Source of the DNA: Martelella sp. NC20
Lineage (GTDB): Bacteria; Pseudomonadota; Alphaproteobacteria; Rhizobiales; Rhizobiaceae
DNA: 64,000 nucleotides
Direction: 5' to 3'
NCBI RefSeq assembly: GCF_013459645.1
Contig: NZ_CP054861.1
Coordinates: 4,266,001-4,330,000 of the forward strand
How positions within the stretch are numbered: position 1 is the first letter of the stretch; each line of letters starts with the position of its first letter. Positions 42,974 to 51,942 of the stretch are shown piece after piece. The notes under the pieces were generated by a model. The model was not told where the DNA came from and searched no databases. It saw nothing but the letters and a program-made list of their open reading frames with translations. A program made the translations under genes and the position numbers.

Positions 42974-43932
42974 GACTTGTCCCTCAGGATCCAGAGCTGC
43001 AGCAGCGAGATGACCAGCAGGATGAGGAAGAGAACCACGGTCTGCGCGGCGGCGTAGCCCATCTGGTAGGATGAGAAGGCCGACTGATAGATCATCAGCA
43101 CCAGCGGCTTGGTGGAGCCGAGCGGGCCGCCGGGATCATTGGTGGTCATGTTGTAGACCTGATCGAAGATCCTGAGGAACCCGATCGAGGACAGCACCAC
43201 GAGAAACACGGTGGTCGGTTTCAGCAGCGGCAGCGTGATCCTGCGCAGGATCGCCCATTCGCCGAGCCCGTCGATGCGCGCGGCCTCGTAGAAGGTGGTG
43301 GGAATGGCGCGGAGCCCCGCCATGAAGATGATGACCTGGAAGCCGAGCCCGGCCCAGATCGCCGTCACCATGATCGAGGGCAGCGCCTGCGTGGTCGAGC
43401 GCAGAAAGGGCTGCTGCTGGAGGCCGAACTGGGCGAGAAGGTCGTTGATGACTCCGATGGGCGCGGGCTGGTAGAACCAGCGCCAGACCCAGGCCATCGC
43501 CGCAGCCGTCGTCAGGAACGGCAGAAAATAGAGCGCGCGGATGAACCCGTGGCCGAAGCGCACCCGATCAAGAAAGAAGGCGATGGTGAACGACAGCACC
43601 AGCGAGATCGGCGTGCCGAAGATTAGATAGGCAAAGGTGTTCTTGAACACCTGCCAGAACGCCGGATCGGCGAACATCTTCCGGTAGTTTTCAAGACCGA
43701 TGAATTTCGGCGGTTTCATCAGGTTCCAGTCCGTCAGCGACAGCCGGAAGGCGTCGAGCGTCGGATAGAACCGGATGACGCTGTAAAACAGCACCGGCAG
43801 GGCCAGAAAGGTCCAGATCCAGATGAGCCGCTTGGTGTGCATTGAAAAACGGTCGGAAAAGCCGCCGCCTTCGGGGCGGCCATGGGGGCGGCTCGCGGCC
43901 GCCCCTTTGGTTGCTTCAGCCTGAACGGGCAT
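42970..43932 (-). CDS. Carbohydrate ABC transporter permease (MalF/UgpA-like)
   Basis: 320 aa. A ~30-residue charged N-terminus precedes six membrane helices (LIWIWTFLALPVLFYSVIRF first). The EAA loop is EAARIDGLGEWAILRRITLP. It pairs with the MalG-like permease through the ATG/TGA overlap at 42970-42973. It begins 9 bp after the binding-protein gene. Confidence 0.92.
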   Translation of the reverse strand: MPVQAEATKGAAASRPHGRPEGGGFSDRFSMHTKRLIWIWTFLALPVLFYSVIRFYPTLDAFRLSLTDWNLMKPPKFIGLENYRKMFADPAFWQVFKNTFAYLIFGTPISLVLSFTIAFFLDRVRFGHGFIRALYFLPFLTTAAAMAWVWRWFYQPAPIGVINDLLAQFGLQQQPFLRSTTQALPSIMVTAIWAGLGFQVIIFMAGLRAIPTTFYEAARIDGLGEWAILRRITLPLLKPTTVFLVVLSSIGFLRIFDQVYNMTTNDPGGPLGSTKPLVLMIYQSAFSSYQMGYAAAQTVVLFLILLVISLLQLWILRDKS

Positions 43933-43941
43933 TTTGCCGCC

Positions 43942-45192
43942 TCACATCGCTTCGTCGATGATCTTCTGTTCCTGCGCGGCCGCTTCCTTGATGCTGTCGG
44001 CAGGCGACTGGCCATTCAGAAGCACCCGGTTCGCCATGTCGATGGCGACCTGACGCTGGGCGGATTCGTCAACGAACAGCGTGGTATGGGCGTATGCCAG
44101 CCCCTTCAGGAACGGGCCGTAGATCGGGTTCGAAACGTTCTTGTCCGTCAGCGCCACCTCGCGGCGAGCCGGCAGTTCGCCAACGACGTCGAGCCAGACT
44201 TCCATGGCTTCCGGCGAGGTCAGATAGGCCAGGAACTTCTCCGAGGCTTCAAGCTCCTCGCCTTCCACCTTGGCGCCGATGCCGTTGGCGAAATAGCTCG
44301 AATAGTTGGAGCGCATGCCGTCGGCATTGGCCGGCAACTCGGTCACGCCCCATTCAAAATCCTCGATCTGGCCGAACGAGCCGAGACGGAAGGTGCCATC
44401 GATGGTCATGCCGGCGCGGCCGCCCTTGAAGGCTGCCTGGGCTTCATCCATGAAGCCCGCCTGGCCGACCTTTTCCTTGAGCTGGAGATCGGTGTAGAAG
44501 GCCAGCGCCTCGGTGCCTTCCGGGCTGTCATAGGTGACCTTGCGGTAGTCGTCGGTATAGGGAACGCCGCCATACTGGCGCACCAGCACTTCGCGCCACC
44601 ACTGGTGGTCCTGGCCGGCCATGTCGAGCGTCATGCCCTCGACGGTAATGTTGCCGGCACCGTCATGCTTGGCGATCGCCTTGGCGGCCGCGACCATGTC
44701 ATCGAGCGTCTGCGGCGGGCTGTTGGGGTCGAGACCGTTCTCCTCGAACAGTTTCTTGTTGTAGAACAGCGCCAGCGAGCGCACGGCGGTCGGCAGGCCG
44801 TAATATTCGCCGTCGCGCTTCATCGCGGTCACGATCGGGAAGAACTCGCTCTCGATCTTGTCCTGCGGGAAGGCGTCCTGCGACAGCGGCTGCAGCAGAT
44901 TGCCGGCCACGAACTTGTCGAGCCAGCCATAGAACAGTTGCATCACGTCCGGACCCTTGCCGGCCATGTTGGCGGCGACAATTCGGGTCTGGTAATCGGC
45001 GTAGGGGAAGGTCACCTGCTTGACGGTGATATCCGGATTGGCCGCCTCGAACTTCTCGATCAGCTGGTCCATCGCGTTGACGCGGGTCTCGTAGATATAC
45101 TGCCAGTACTCGATCTCGACCGCATTGGCGGAGCTGACTGAAAGCATGCTGACGCCGGACACCAGTCCGGCCAATAAAAGTAGCCTGGGCAT
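43942..45192 (-). CDS. ABC transporter sugar-binding protein (family 1)
   Basis: 416 aa. Signal peptide MPRLLLLAGLVSGVSMLSVS with cleavage near SANA-VEIEYW. The mature protein opens with VEIEYWQYIYETRVNAMDQL and PDITVKQVTFPYADY, followed by GKGPDVMQLFYGWLDKFVA, all characteristic of UgpB/MalE-type binding proteins. ATG 45192 is preceded by GGAGAG 4 nt upstream; an earlier GTG (45204) overlaps that ribosome site. It is the first gene of the minus-strand operon and lies opposite the ROK regulator. Confidence 0.92.
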   Translation of the reverse strand: MPRLLLLAGLVSGVSMLSVSSANAVEIEYWQYIYETRVNAMDQLIEKFEAANPDITVKQVTFPYADYQTRIVAANMAGKGPDVMQLFYGWLDKFVAGNLLQPLSQDAFPQDKIESEFFPIVTAMKRDGEYYGLPTAVRSLALFYNKKLFEENGLDPNSPPQTLDDMVAAAKAIAKHDGAGNITVEGMTLDMAGQDHQWWREVLVRQYGGVPYTDDYRKVTYDSPEGTEALAFYTDLQLKEKVGQAGFMDEAQAAFKGGRAGMTIDGTFRLGSFGQIEDFEWGVTELPANADGMRSNYSSYFANGIGAKVEGEELEASEKFLAYLTSPEAMEVWLDVVGELPARREVALTDKNVSNPIYGPFLKGLAYAHTTLFVDESAQRQVAIDMANRVLLNGQSPADSIKEAAAQEQKIIDEAM

Positions 45193-45368
45193 AAATCTCT
45201 CCACTTCCCAAAACGGCCGCCACGGCCCTCAGGGCTTTTGTTCCCGAAAAGCCGTCATCCCTCTCGGTGGCGGCCAGTGTTCATTCTTGCCGGGGCCCGC
45301 TGTTACGGTGCCCAGGGAGCGCCGCATCCCGGCGCCTCGTCATTACGGTTGCGTGACATCGGGGATTT

Positions 45369-45404
45369 GTCAATAACATAATCTAATTGAATTAATATAT
45401 TGAC
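45369..45404. promoter_or_regulatory. 36-bp palindromic operator between the ABC operon and the ROK gene
   Basis: Outer arms GTCAATA (45369-45375) and TATTGAC (45398-45404) are perfectly inverted, with further internal symmetry (TAAT and ATTA). It is the only AT-rich block in this divergent promoter region, sits ~50 bp before the ROK ATG, and resembles NagC/Mlc-type long palindromes. It is a likely binding site for the adjacent ROK repressor. Confidence 0.6.
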
Positions 45405-45453
45405 GTTAGAAAAGTCCCGCATCAGACTGAAGGCCTTCAGAAAGCGGAATGAA

Positions 45454-46665
45454 ATGAACGAAAAGACGCGCGGGCAGTTCGCCATCGGCAACAATCCGGA
45501 ACGCAACAGGGAACACAATCGCCGGGTCGTGCTGGATATCGTGCGCCAGCACGGCATGCTCGGCCGCATGGAGATCGCGCGCCAGACGCAGCTCACCGCG
45601 CAAGCCGTCGCCAACATCGTCGACGATCTTGTGGGCTCCGGCCTGCTGATCAGCACAGGACGCCGCCGTTCCGGCCGCGGCCAGCCGCCGATCCAGTTCG
45701 CCGTCAACCCGGAAGGCGCCGCCACGATCGGCGTCGAGATCGCCACCGACCAGATGGTCGTCACCGTGCTCGATCTGACCGGCGTGCTGCGATACAAGCG
45801 CATCATTCCGCTCGCCGACACCCGCCCGGAGCGCTGCCTCCCGGTGTTCAGCCTGGAAGTGGAGCGCGCGCGAAAATCGTTCGATTCGCCGCTGCTCGGC
45901 GTCGGCGTGGTAATGCCCGGTCCGTTCGGCATCGAGGGCATGAGCTTCGTCGGCCCGACCACGCTCCCCGGCTGGAGCGGCATCGACGTCAAGGCCGCGC
46001 TGACGGAGGCCTGCGGCATCGAGGTTGCGCTCGAAAACGACGCGGCCGCCGCCGCCGTTGCCGAACGGCTGTTCGGCGCGGGCCACGCGATATCGCATTT
46101 CTGCATGCTCTATTTCGGCACCGGCATCGGCCTCGGCATGATCCATGACGGCGCGCCCTATCGGGGCGCCTTCGGCAATGCCGGCGAGATCGGCCATGTG
46201 CCGGTGGTCCCGTCCGGACGGCTCTGCCCCTGCGGCCAGCACGGCTGCCTGGAGCGCTACGCCTCCCTGCACGCGCTCCATGAAAAATTCGTTCAAAGCG
46301 GCAGAGAACGCCCTCAGATATCTGAAATAGAAGAACTTTTCGAATCCGGAGACACAGTGGTTCAGGCGTGGATCGAGGAAGCTGCCTCCCACCTGTCGAC
46401 CGTCATCGGCCTGCTTGAAAACATCTTCGACCCGGAAACCATCATCTTCAGCGGCGCGTTTTCCGACAGCGTCATGGACGCGGTGATCGCCCGCCTGCCG
46501 CCGCTGCCGCCATCCGTCGCCGCCCGCACCGGGCGCACCCAGCCGCGGGTGATGCGCGGCCAGACCGGGCAGTATACGGCGGCCCTCGGCGCTGCCGCCC
46601 TGCCGCTCTTCGAAATCCTGACACCGAAACTCGAAACATCGCCGCCCGACCAGCAGGTGGCCTGA
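45454..46665 (+). CDS. ROK-family transcriptional repressor (NagC/XylR-like)
   Basis: 403 aa. N-terminal winged helix (NREHNRRVVLDIVRQHGM, GRMEIARQTQLTAQAVANIV) then a ROK sugar-kinase-like domain: GVEIATDQMVVTVLDLTG, ALENDAAAAAVAERLFGAG, YFGTGIGLGMIHDG, and the zinc motif GRLCPCGQHGCLERYAS with the HExGH-type residues GEIGHVP. It should sense the operon's sugar (or its phosphate) and repress the divergent ABC operon. ATG 45454 fits homologues; TTG 45400 is an alternative start. Confidence 0.9.
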   Translation: MNEKTRGQFAIGNNPERNREHNRRVVLDIVRQHGMLGRMEIARQTQLTAQAVANIVDDLVGSGLLISTGRRRSGRGQPPIQFAVNPEGAATIGVEIATDQMVVTVLDLTGVLRYKRIIPLADTRPERCLPVFSLEVERARKSFDSPLLGVGVVMPGPFGIEGMSFVGPTTLPGWSGIDVKAALTEACGIEVALENDAAAAAVAERLFGAGHAISHFCMLYFGTGIGLGMIHDGAPYRGAFGNAGEIGHVPVVPSGRLCPCGQHGCLERYASLHALHEKFVQSGRERPQISEIEELFESGDTVVQAWIEEAASHLSTVIGLLENIFDPETIIFSGAFSDSVMDAVIARLPPLPPSVAARTGRTQPRVMRGQTGQYTAALGAAALPLFEILTPKLETSPPDQQVA

Positions 46666-46684
46666 AACAACCACGGGGAACAGC

Positions 46685-49060
46685 ATGCTCACGCCGCGCC
46701 AGCGCATCGAACAGGAAATGGCTTCGTCTTCTCACGTCCGGCTCTACCGGGCGCTCACCCGGCTGACCTCGCCGGTGACGCTGATGAACACCGGCGCCCA
46801 TCCCGACGACGAACAATCCGGCATGCTCGCCTGGTTCAGCCTCGGCCTCGGCATGCGCGTCATCATCGCCTGCTCGACCCGCGGCGAAGGCGGGCAGAAC
46901 GTGCTCGGGCCGGAGCGGCTCGGCGCGCTCGGCGTGATGCGCACCCGCGAACTGGAAGAGGCCGCCCGCGCGCTCGATGCCGACATCCACTGGCTCGGCC
47001 ACGGGCCGGACGATCCGGTCCATGATTTCGGCTTCTCCAAGGATGGCGACGCCACCTTCGCCCGCTGGGGCGAGGAGCGCACGATCGAACGGCTGGTGCG
47101 CGCCTACCGCACCGAGCGGCCCGACATCGTCATCCCGACCTTCCTCGACGTCCCCGGCCAGCACGGCCACCACCGCGCCATGACCCGCGCCGCCGAAACG
47201 GCGCTGCGCCTTGCAGCCAACGACACCGCCTATCCGGAGCATTTCGCCGAGGGCCTGAAGCCCTGGAAGGTCGCCAAATACTACCTCCCCGCATGGTCGG
47301 GCGGCGGCGGCACCTATGACGACGACCTGCCCCCGCCCCCCGCGACGCTCACCATCGATGTCCGGAAGACCGACCCCGTGACCGGGGCCGACTACGACCG
47401 CATCGGCGAGTGGTCGCGCTATTACCACGCCTCGCAGGGCATGGGCTGGTGGCCGGAGCGCCCGGACCATGTCTGGCAGCTTCACCTGCTCAGCGGCGAC
47501 AGGGCCGGCCTGCCCGAAGCGACGATCCTCGACGGCCTGCCCTCCTCGCTTGCAGCCCTCGCCGAGACAGGCCCGCTGCACGATGCGCTCGCCGCCGCCG
47601 ACGCCGCTTTTGCCGCCGCGATCGCCGCCTTCCCGAACGCCGCAGCCGTGCAGAAATGCCTTGCCGAGGCCGCAAGCCGGCTCGAGGCTGCGCAAGCCGA
47701 GGCCGACGACGCGTTCATGCGCCTCCATGGCCATCGCCTCACACGCAAGCGCGCCGAGATCGACGCGGCGCTGTTCGAGAGCGCCCGCATCTTCGAGCGC
47801 GCCTATGGCGAGGCTGAATATATGACGCCGGGCGGCACCGCCGCGCTGACCGTGGTCCTCGGCGAAGGCATGTCCGCCACCGTTGCGCCGAACCTGCCGG
47901 AGGGCGTCCGCGTCACTGAGGCCAGCGAGACCGCCGGCATCCATCGCTTCACGCTTGCCGCCGATACCGGCGCACCGCTCTCCAACCAGTACCCGCCGCT
48001 GTGGTCCTCGCTCGGCGGCAATGGCCCGGTTTCGGTGACGCTGTCGGCTGAAATCGCCGGACGCAAGGTGACGCGCAGCTTCGATCTCGAAACCGCGCTT
48101 CCGCTTGCGCCCGCGCATTCCGTCATGCTGAAGCCAAACGCATTTATCGTTCCGCTTCAAAAGGTTCCGCCGGAACTCTCCTTCACCGCGGACACCGACC
48201 TGCCACTTCACTTTAAGACGGTTAACGGCTTCGAGGTCACCGGCGAAGGCGAAAGCTTCAAGGTTAAAATACCTGCCAGTCCGGCTCCCGGCCTTACCAT
48301 CCTGACGCCGGAAATCGAGGGCCAGCCGGCGGCTAATATCACAAGCTTCAGCTACCCGCATATCGGCCGCAACCGCTTTGTCCGGCCGGAGGTGCTGAGC
48401 GTGCTGGCGCTCGACCTGACGCTGCCCGAGGGCGCGCGGGTCGGCTATGTCGGCGGCGGCGCGGACAATGTCGGCACCTGGCTGCAGCGCATGGGCCTCG
48501 ACGTCACCGAGCTCGATGCCAACGCCCTTTCCGGCGACCTTTCGGGTTTCACCACCATCGTCATCGGCATCTTCGCCTTCGGCACACGGACGGATCTTGC
48601 GGCGGCCACGAAGAAGCTCCATCGCTTCGTCGAGGATGGCGGCCACCTCGTCACGCTCTACCATCGCCCCTCCGATGGCTGGAACCCTGAGACGACCCCG
48701 CCGCGCTACCTGAAGATCGGCACGCCGTCGCTGCGCTGGCGGGTGACCAACCCGGCCGCCGATGTCGACGTGCTGGCGCCCGGCCACACGCTTCTCGCCG
48801 GTCCGAACGTGATCGGGCCGGAAGACTGGGCCGGCTGGCACAAGGAACGCGGGCTCTATTTCTCGGCCGAATGGGACGAGGCCTACGAGCCGCTGCTCGC
48901 CATGCACGATGCCGACGAGAAGCCGCTTCTCGGCGCCCTCGTCTCCGCTGCCATCGGCAAGGGCCGGCATACTCATACGAGCCTCGTGCTCCACCACCAG
49001 ATGGACCGCCTCACCCCCGGCGCTTTCCGGCTGATGGCGAACCTCGTTCAACCGGCATGA
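46685..49060 (+). CDS. PIG-L deacetylase fused to a GATase1/ThuA-like C-terminal domain
   Basis: 791 aa. Residues ~30-260 are a zinc-dependent LmbE/PIG-L N-deacetylase with MNTGAHPDDEQSGM and the later PGQHGHHRAMTRA motif. A middle beta-rich region (~370-550) follows. Residues ~570-791 (VGYVGGGADNVGTWLQRMGL, VEDGGHLVTLYHRPSDG) resemble a glutamine-amidotransferase-like fold. PIG-L enzymes remove acetyl groups from N-acetylated sugars or conjugates. There is no signal peptide, so it acts in the cytoplasm. It follows the ROK gene by 19 bp and likely processes the imported compound before lyase and kinase steps. Confidence 0.85.
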   Translation: MLTPRQRIEQEMASSSHVRLYRALTRLTSPVTLMNTGAHPDDEQSGMLAWFSLGLGMRVIIACSTRGEGGQNVLGPERLGALGVMRTRELEEAARALDADIHWLGHGPDDPVHDFGFSKDGDATFARWGEERTIERLVRAYRTERPDIVIPTFLDVPGQHGHHRAMTRAAETALRLAANDTAYPEHFAEGLKPWKVAKYYLPAWSGGGGTYDDDLPPPPATLTIDVRKTDPVTGADYDRIGEWSRYYHASQGMGWWPERPDHVWQLHLLSGDRAGLPEATILDGLPSSLAALAETGPLHDALAAADAAFAAAIAAFPNAAAVQKCLAEAASRLEAAQAEADDAFMRLHGHRLTRKRAEIDAALFESARIFERAYGEAEYMTPGGTAALTVVLGEGMSATVAPNLPEGVRVTEASETAGIHRFTLAADTGAPLSNQYPPLWSSLGGNGPVSVTLSAEIAGRKVTRSFDLETALPLAPAHSVMLKPNAFIVPLQKVPPELSFTADTDLPLHFKTVNGFEVTGEGESFKVKIPASPAPGLTILTPEIEGQPAANITSFSYPHIGRNRFVRPEVLSVLALDLTLPEGARVGYVGGGADNVGTWLQRMGLDVTELDANALSGDLSGFTTIVIGIFAFGTRTDLAAATKKLHRFVEDGGHLVTLYHRPSDGWNPETTPPRYLKIGTPSLRWRVTNPAADVDVLAPGHTLLAGPNVIGPEDWAGWHKERGLYFSAEWDEAYEPLLAMHDADEKPLLGALVSAAIGKGRHTHTSLVLHHQMDRLTPGAFRLMANLVQPA

Positions 49061-49064
49061 TTCC

Positions 49065-49952
49065 GTGAGCGCCGACGCCCCGGCAACGAAGCCCGAGGAG
49101 AAGAACGCGACGGGCCAGGGTGTCGTCTGGCTCTTCGCCGACATGACGCTGGTGACCTTCATGAGCGCACTGGTGAAGGCCAACAGCGTTGCCTATCCGG
49201 CGATCCAGCTCGTGTTCATCCGCGCGCTGATCGGCCTTGTCTTCATCCTGCCGATGATTGTCCGCCATCGCGGCGAACTCGCGGACATGCGCTATCCGCT
49301 GCGCAATGCCTTCCGCGTGACCTGCAACGCGATCGCGCTGACCTCGAACTTCCTCGCCTTCGCCATGCTGCCGCTGGTTCTGGTGAACGCGCTCGGCTTC
49401 ACCCGGCCGCTGGTGACCATGGGGCTGGCGGCGCTTCTTCTCGGCGAAAGGGTCAGCCGCCTCCGATGGCTGGGTGCAGCCCTTGCCTTCGGCGGTGCGC
49501 TGATCATCGTCTCGCCCGGTGAAATGGCGTTTCATCCCGGCCTGCTGGTGGTCGTCGCCAGTATCTTCTTCGGCGCCATGGCGACGATCCAGACGCGACG
49601 GCTGAAGGATGAAAGTACGATCGTGATGATGGCGTTCTACACGGTCGGCCTTGCACTGCTGACCGGCATTCCGGCCGTGATCATGTGGCAGCCGGTCCCG
49701 CTTGCCCACTGGCCGGTGCTCGCCCTGATCGGGCTTCTGGCGCAGGCAGGGCAATATTGCTGGCTGAAGGCCTATCAGAAGAGCGATGCGAGCGTGCTCG
49801 CCCCGTTCGGCTATCTCTCGGTGTTCTTCTCCGCCGCCGCCGGTTTCTTTTTCTTCGCCGAAGTCCCGCCGCCGCGCATCTTCATCGGCGTGGCGGTGAT
49901 CCTCATCGCCTTGCAGGGAACCCGGCTCATCGAGGCGAGACGGCGGCGATAA
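49065..49952 (+). CDS. EamA/DMT-family membrane transporter
   Basis: 295 aa with ten predicted membrane helices in two EamA repeats (ALVKANSVAYPAIQLVFIRA..., then FGAMATIQTRRLKDEST... for the second half). Start GTG at 49065, 4 bp after the deacetylase stop; no strong ribosome site, so coupling is likely. DMT proteins usually export small metabolites. Here it could remove a by-product of the neighbouring catabolic genes. It converges on acuI. Confidence 0.88.
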   Translation: MSADAPATKPEEKNATGQGVVWLFADMTLVTFMSALVKANSVAYPAIQLVFIRALIGLVFILPMIVRHRGELADMRYPLRNAFRVTCNAIALTSNFLAFAMLPLVLVNALGFTRPLVTMGLAALLLGERVSRLRWLGAALAFGGALIIVSPGEMAFHPGLLVVVASIFFGAMATIQTRRLKDESTIVMMAFYTVGLALLTGIPAVIMWQPVPLAHWPVLALIGLLAQAGQYCWLKAYQKSDASVLAPFGYLSVFFSAAAGFFFFAEVPPPRIFIGVAVILIALQGTRLIEARRRR

Positions 49953-49957
49953 TCGGC

Positions 49958-50950
49958 CTAAGCCACCTTCACGATCAGCCGTCCGCGCACCTTGCCGGCC
50001 AGAATGTCTTCCGCCGCCTGCGGCAGACCCTGAAGATCGATTTCGCCGGCGGTGACGAGGTCGATATGCTGCGGAGTCAGATTGTTCTGCAGCAGCCGCC
50101 ATGCAGCCTCGCGGCGACGTGGCGGGGCGAACACGGAATCGACGCCGATCAGCGTGACCGAACGCAGGATATGCGGCATCACGGTTGCCGGCAGATCCGG
50201 ACCTCCGGCAAGCCCACAGGCCGCCACCGCGCCATCGCGCACCGTCTGCGCCAGAACATTGGCAAGCGTGGTCGAGCCGACGCTGTCGACCGCGCCGATC
50301 CAGCGCTCCTCCTGCAACGGTCTTCCGGCCTCCGAAAGCGTCTTGCGGTCGATGAAGGCTTTCGCGCCGAGCTGACGCAGGTAGTCATGGGTCTCGGGCC
50401 TGCCGGTGGAGGCGGTCACGTGAAAGCCGAGTGCGGCAAGCAGCGCCACGGCATAGGAGCCGACGCCGCCGGCGGCCCCGGTGACCAGCACGCTGCCGCC
50501 ATCCGTCGAAAGATTGCCCCAGGCGAGAAGCTGGTTGACGCAGAGCGCCGCCGTCACGCCGGCGGTGCCGATCGCCATCGCCTGGCGTTGGTCGAAGCGT
50601 TCCGGCTGCTTCATCAGCCATTCGGGCTTCAGCCGCTGATAGGCTGAAAACGCGCCCCACTCGGTCTCGGACAGGCCGGCCCCGGTGACAACCACCCGAT
50701 CGCCGGGCTGAAACGCATCGCTTGCCGATTCGACCACCGTGCCGGCGATATCGATGCCCGGCACCATCGGAAACCGCCGCGCGATCCGCCCCTTTCCGGT
50801 AACCGAAAGCCCGTCCTTGTAATTGAGGCTGGAATAATCCACCCGCACCAGCACCGGCAGGTCGGGCAGGTCCTCGCGTTTCAGCTCCGTCAGCACGGCA
50901 GCGGGGTGTTCCTTGTCGCGGATCAGCAGCGCGGGAAAGGTCTCGGTCAT
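49958..50950 (-). CDS. acuI: MDR-family oxidoreductase, acryloyl-CoA reductase (AcuI/YhdH)
   Basis: 330 aa zinc-free medium-chain dehydrogenase. YSSLNYKDGLSVTGKGRI and MVPGIDIAGTV at the N-terminus, then VLVTGAAGGVGSYAVALLAA (NADPH-binding) are typical of AcuI/YhdH. AcuI reduces acryloyl-CoA to propionyl-CoA, a detoxifying step. The chosen ATG (50950) has GAGGAG 6 nt upstream. It stands alone, converging on the EamA gene. Confidence 0.88.
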   Translation of the reverse strand: MTETFPALLIRDKEHPAAVLTELKREDLPDLPVLVRVDYSSLNYKDGLSVTGKGRIARRFPMVPGIDIAGTVVESASDAFQPGDRVVVTGAGLSETEWGAFSAYQRLKPEWLMKQPERFDQRQAMAIGTAGVTAALCVNQLLAWGNLSTDGGSVLVTGAAGGVGSYAVALLAALGFHVTASTGRPETHDYLRQLGAKAFIDRKTLSEAGRPLQEERWIGAVDSVGSTTLANVLAQTVRDGAVAACGLAGGPDLPATVMPHILRSVTLIGVDSVFAPPRRREAAWRLLQNNLTPQHIDLVTAGEIDLQGLPQAAEDILAGKVRGRLIVKVA

Positions 50951-51018
50951 CGCGGTCTCCTCGGGTTCTGCGATTTGCACCGGAGAGTAACGAGACCGGC
51001 GCGAAACGCAATCCGCCT

Positions 51019-51942
51019 TCAGGAAAGCGCGGCGATCCGCGCGGCCGCGATCCTTGCGGCGAGCGCCGCATTGTTCTTCACCAGCGCGATATTGGCCCTC
51101 AGGCTGCGGCCCTCGGACAATTCGTTGATCCGCGCCAGCAGGAACGGCGTCAGTTCCTTGCGGGCGATGCCGCGCTCCCCGGCTTCGCGCACCGCATCGT
51201 CGATGGTGCCATCGATGAATGCCGGCGTCAGCGCATCGGCTTCCGGCACAGGATTGGCGATCAGAATGCCGGTCCCGGTCGCAAGCCGGTCATGGGCGAT
51301 CATCGTCCGCGCGATCTCTTCGGCGCTATCCAGCCTGTGGTCGGCCTTGCGGCCGCTGGAGCGGGTGAAAAAGGCCGGGAAATCGTCGCTGCGATAGGCG
51401 ATGACCGGCACGCGCTGGGTTTCCAGATATTCGAGCGTCTTCGGAATATCGAGGATCGACTTCACCCCGGCGCAGATCACCGTCACCGGCGTGCGCCCGA
51501 GCTCGGTCAGGTCGGCCGAGATATCGAAGGTCTGTTCAGCGCCGCGATGGACGCCGCCGACGCCGCCGGTGGCAAAGATCGGGATCCCCGCGAGCGCGGC
51601 GATCTTCATCGTCGCCGAAACCGTGGTGCCGGCCGTCTGGCCCTTGACCATCGCCACCGCGAGGTCGCGGCTTGAGGCCTTGACGACGCCGTCCTCCACC
51701 TTCGCCAGCCGCTCGATCACATCGCGGTCGAGGCCGGCGTGGAGCTTGCCGTCGATCACGGCGATGGTGGCCGGCGCCGCGCCGTTTTCGCGGACCACCG
51801 CTTCAACGCCGAGCGCGGTTTCGAGATTTGCGGGATAGGGCATGCCGTGGGTGATGATGGTCGATTCCAGCGCCACCACCGGCCGGCCCTGAGACAGCGC
51901 CTCTTTAACGTCCGTGCCGAGAACGATTTCAATGTCAGACAT
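51019..51942 (-). CDS. psuG: Pseudouridine-5'-phosphate glycosidase
   Basis: 307 aa. Signature stretches: VVALESTIITHGMPYPANLE, AVIDGKLHAGL, FATGGVGGVHRGAE, AYRSDDFPAFFTRSSG and GILIANPVP. PsuG splits pseudouridine 5'-phosphate into uracil and ribose 5-phosphate. ATG 51942 has AAGGAG 8 nt upstream and overlaps the upstream kinase gene by 8 bp, so the two steps (PsuK then PsuG) are coupled. Confidence 0.93.
   Translation of the reverse strand: MSDIEIVLGTDVKEALSQGRPVVALESTIITHGMPYPANLETALGVEAVVRENGAAPATIAVIDGKLHAGLDRDVIERLAKVEDGVVKASSRDLAVAMVKGQTAGTTVSATMKIAALAGIPIFATGGVGGVHRGAEQTFDISADLTELGRTPVTVICAGVKSILDIPKTLEYLETQRVPVIAYRSDDFPAFFTRSSGRKADHRLDSAEEIARTMIAHDRLATGTGILIANPVPEADALTPAFIDGTIDDAVREAGERGIARKELTPFLLARINELSEGRSLRANIALVKNNAALAARIAAARIAALS

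Noticed and set aside
46472..49183. 903-codon open frame on the minus strand across the ROK end and PIG-L gene
   Set aside because: It is antisense to a well-supported PIG-L deacetylase, has no recognisable motif and shows the residue bias expected from the complement of GC-rich third positions.
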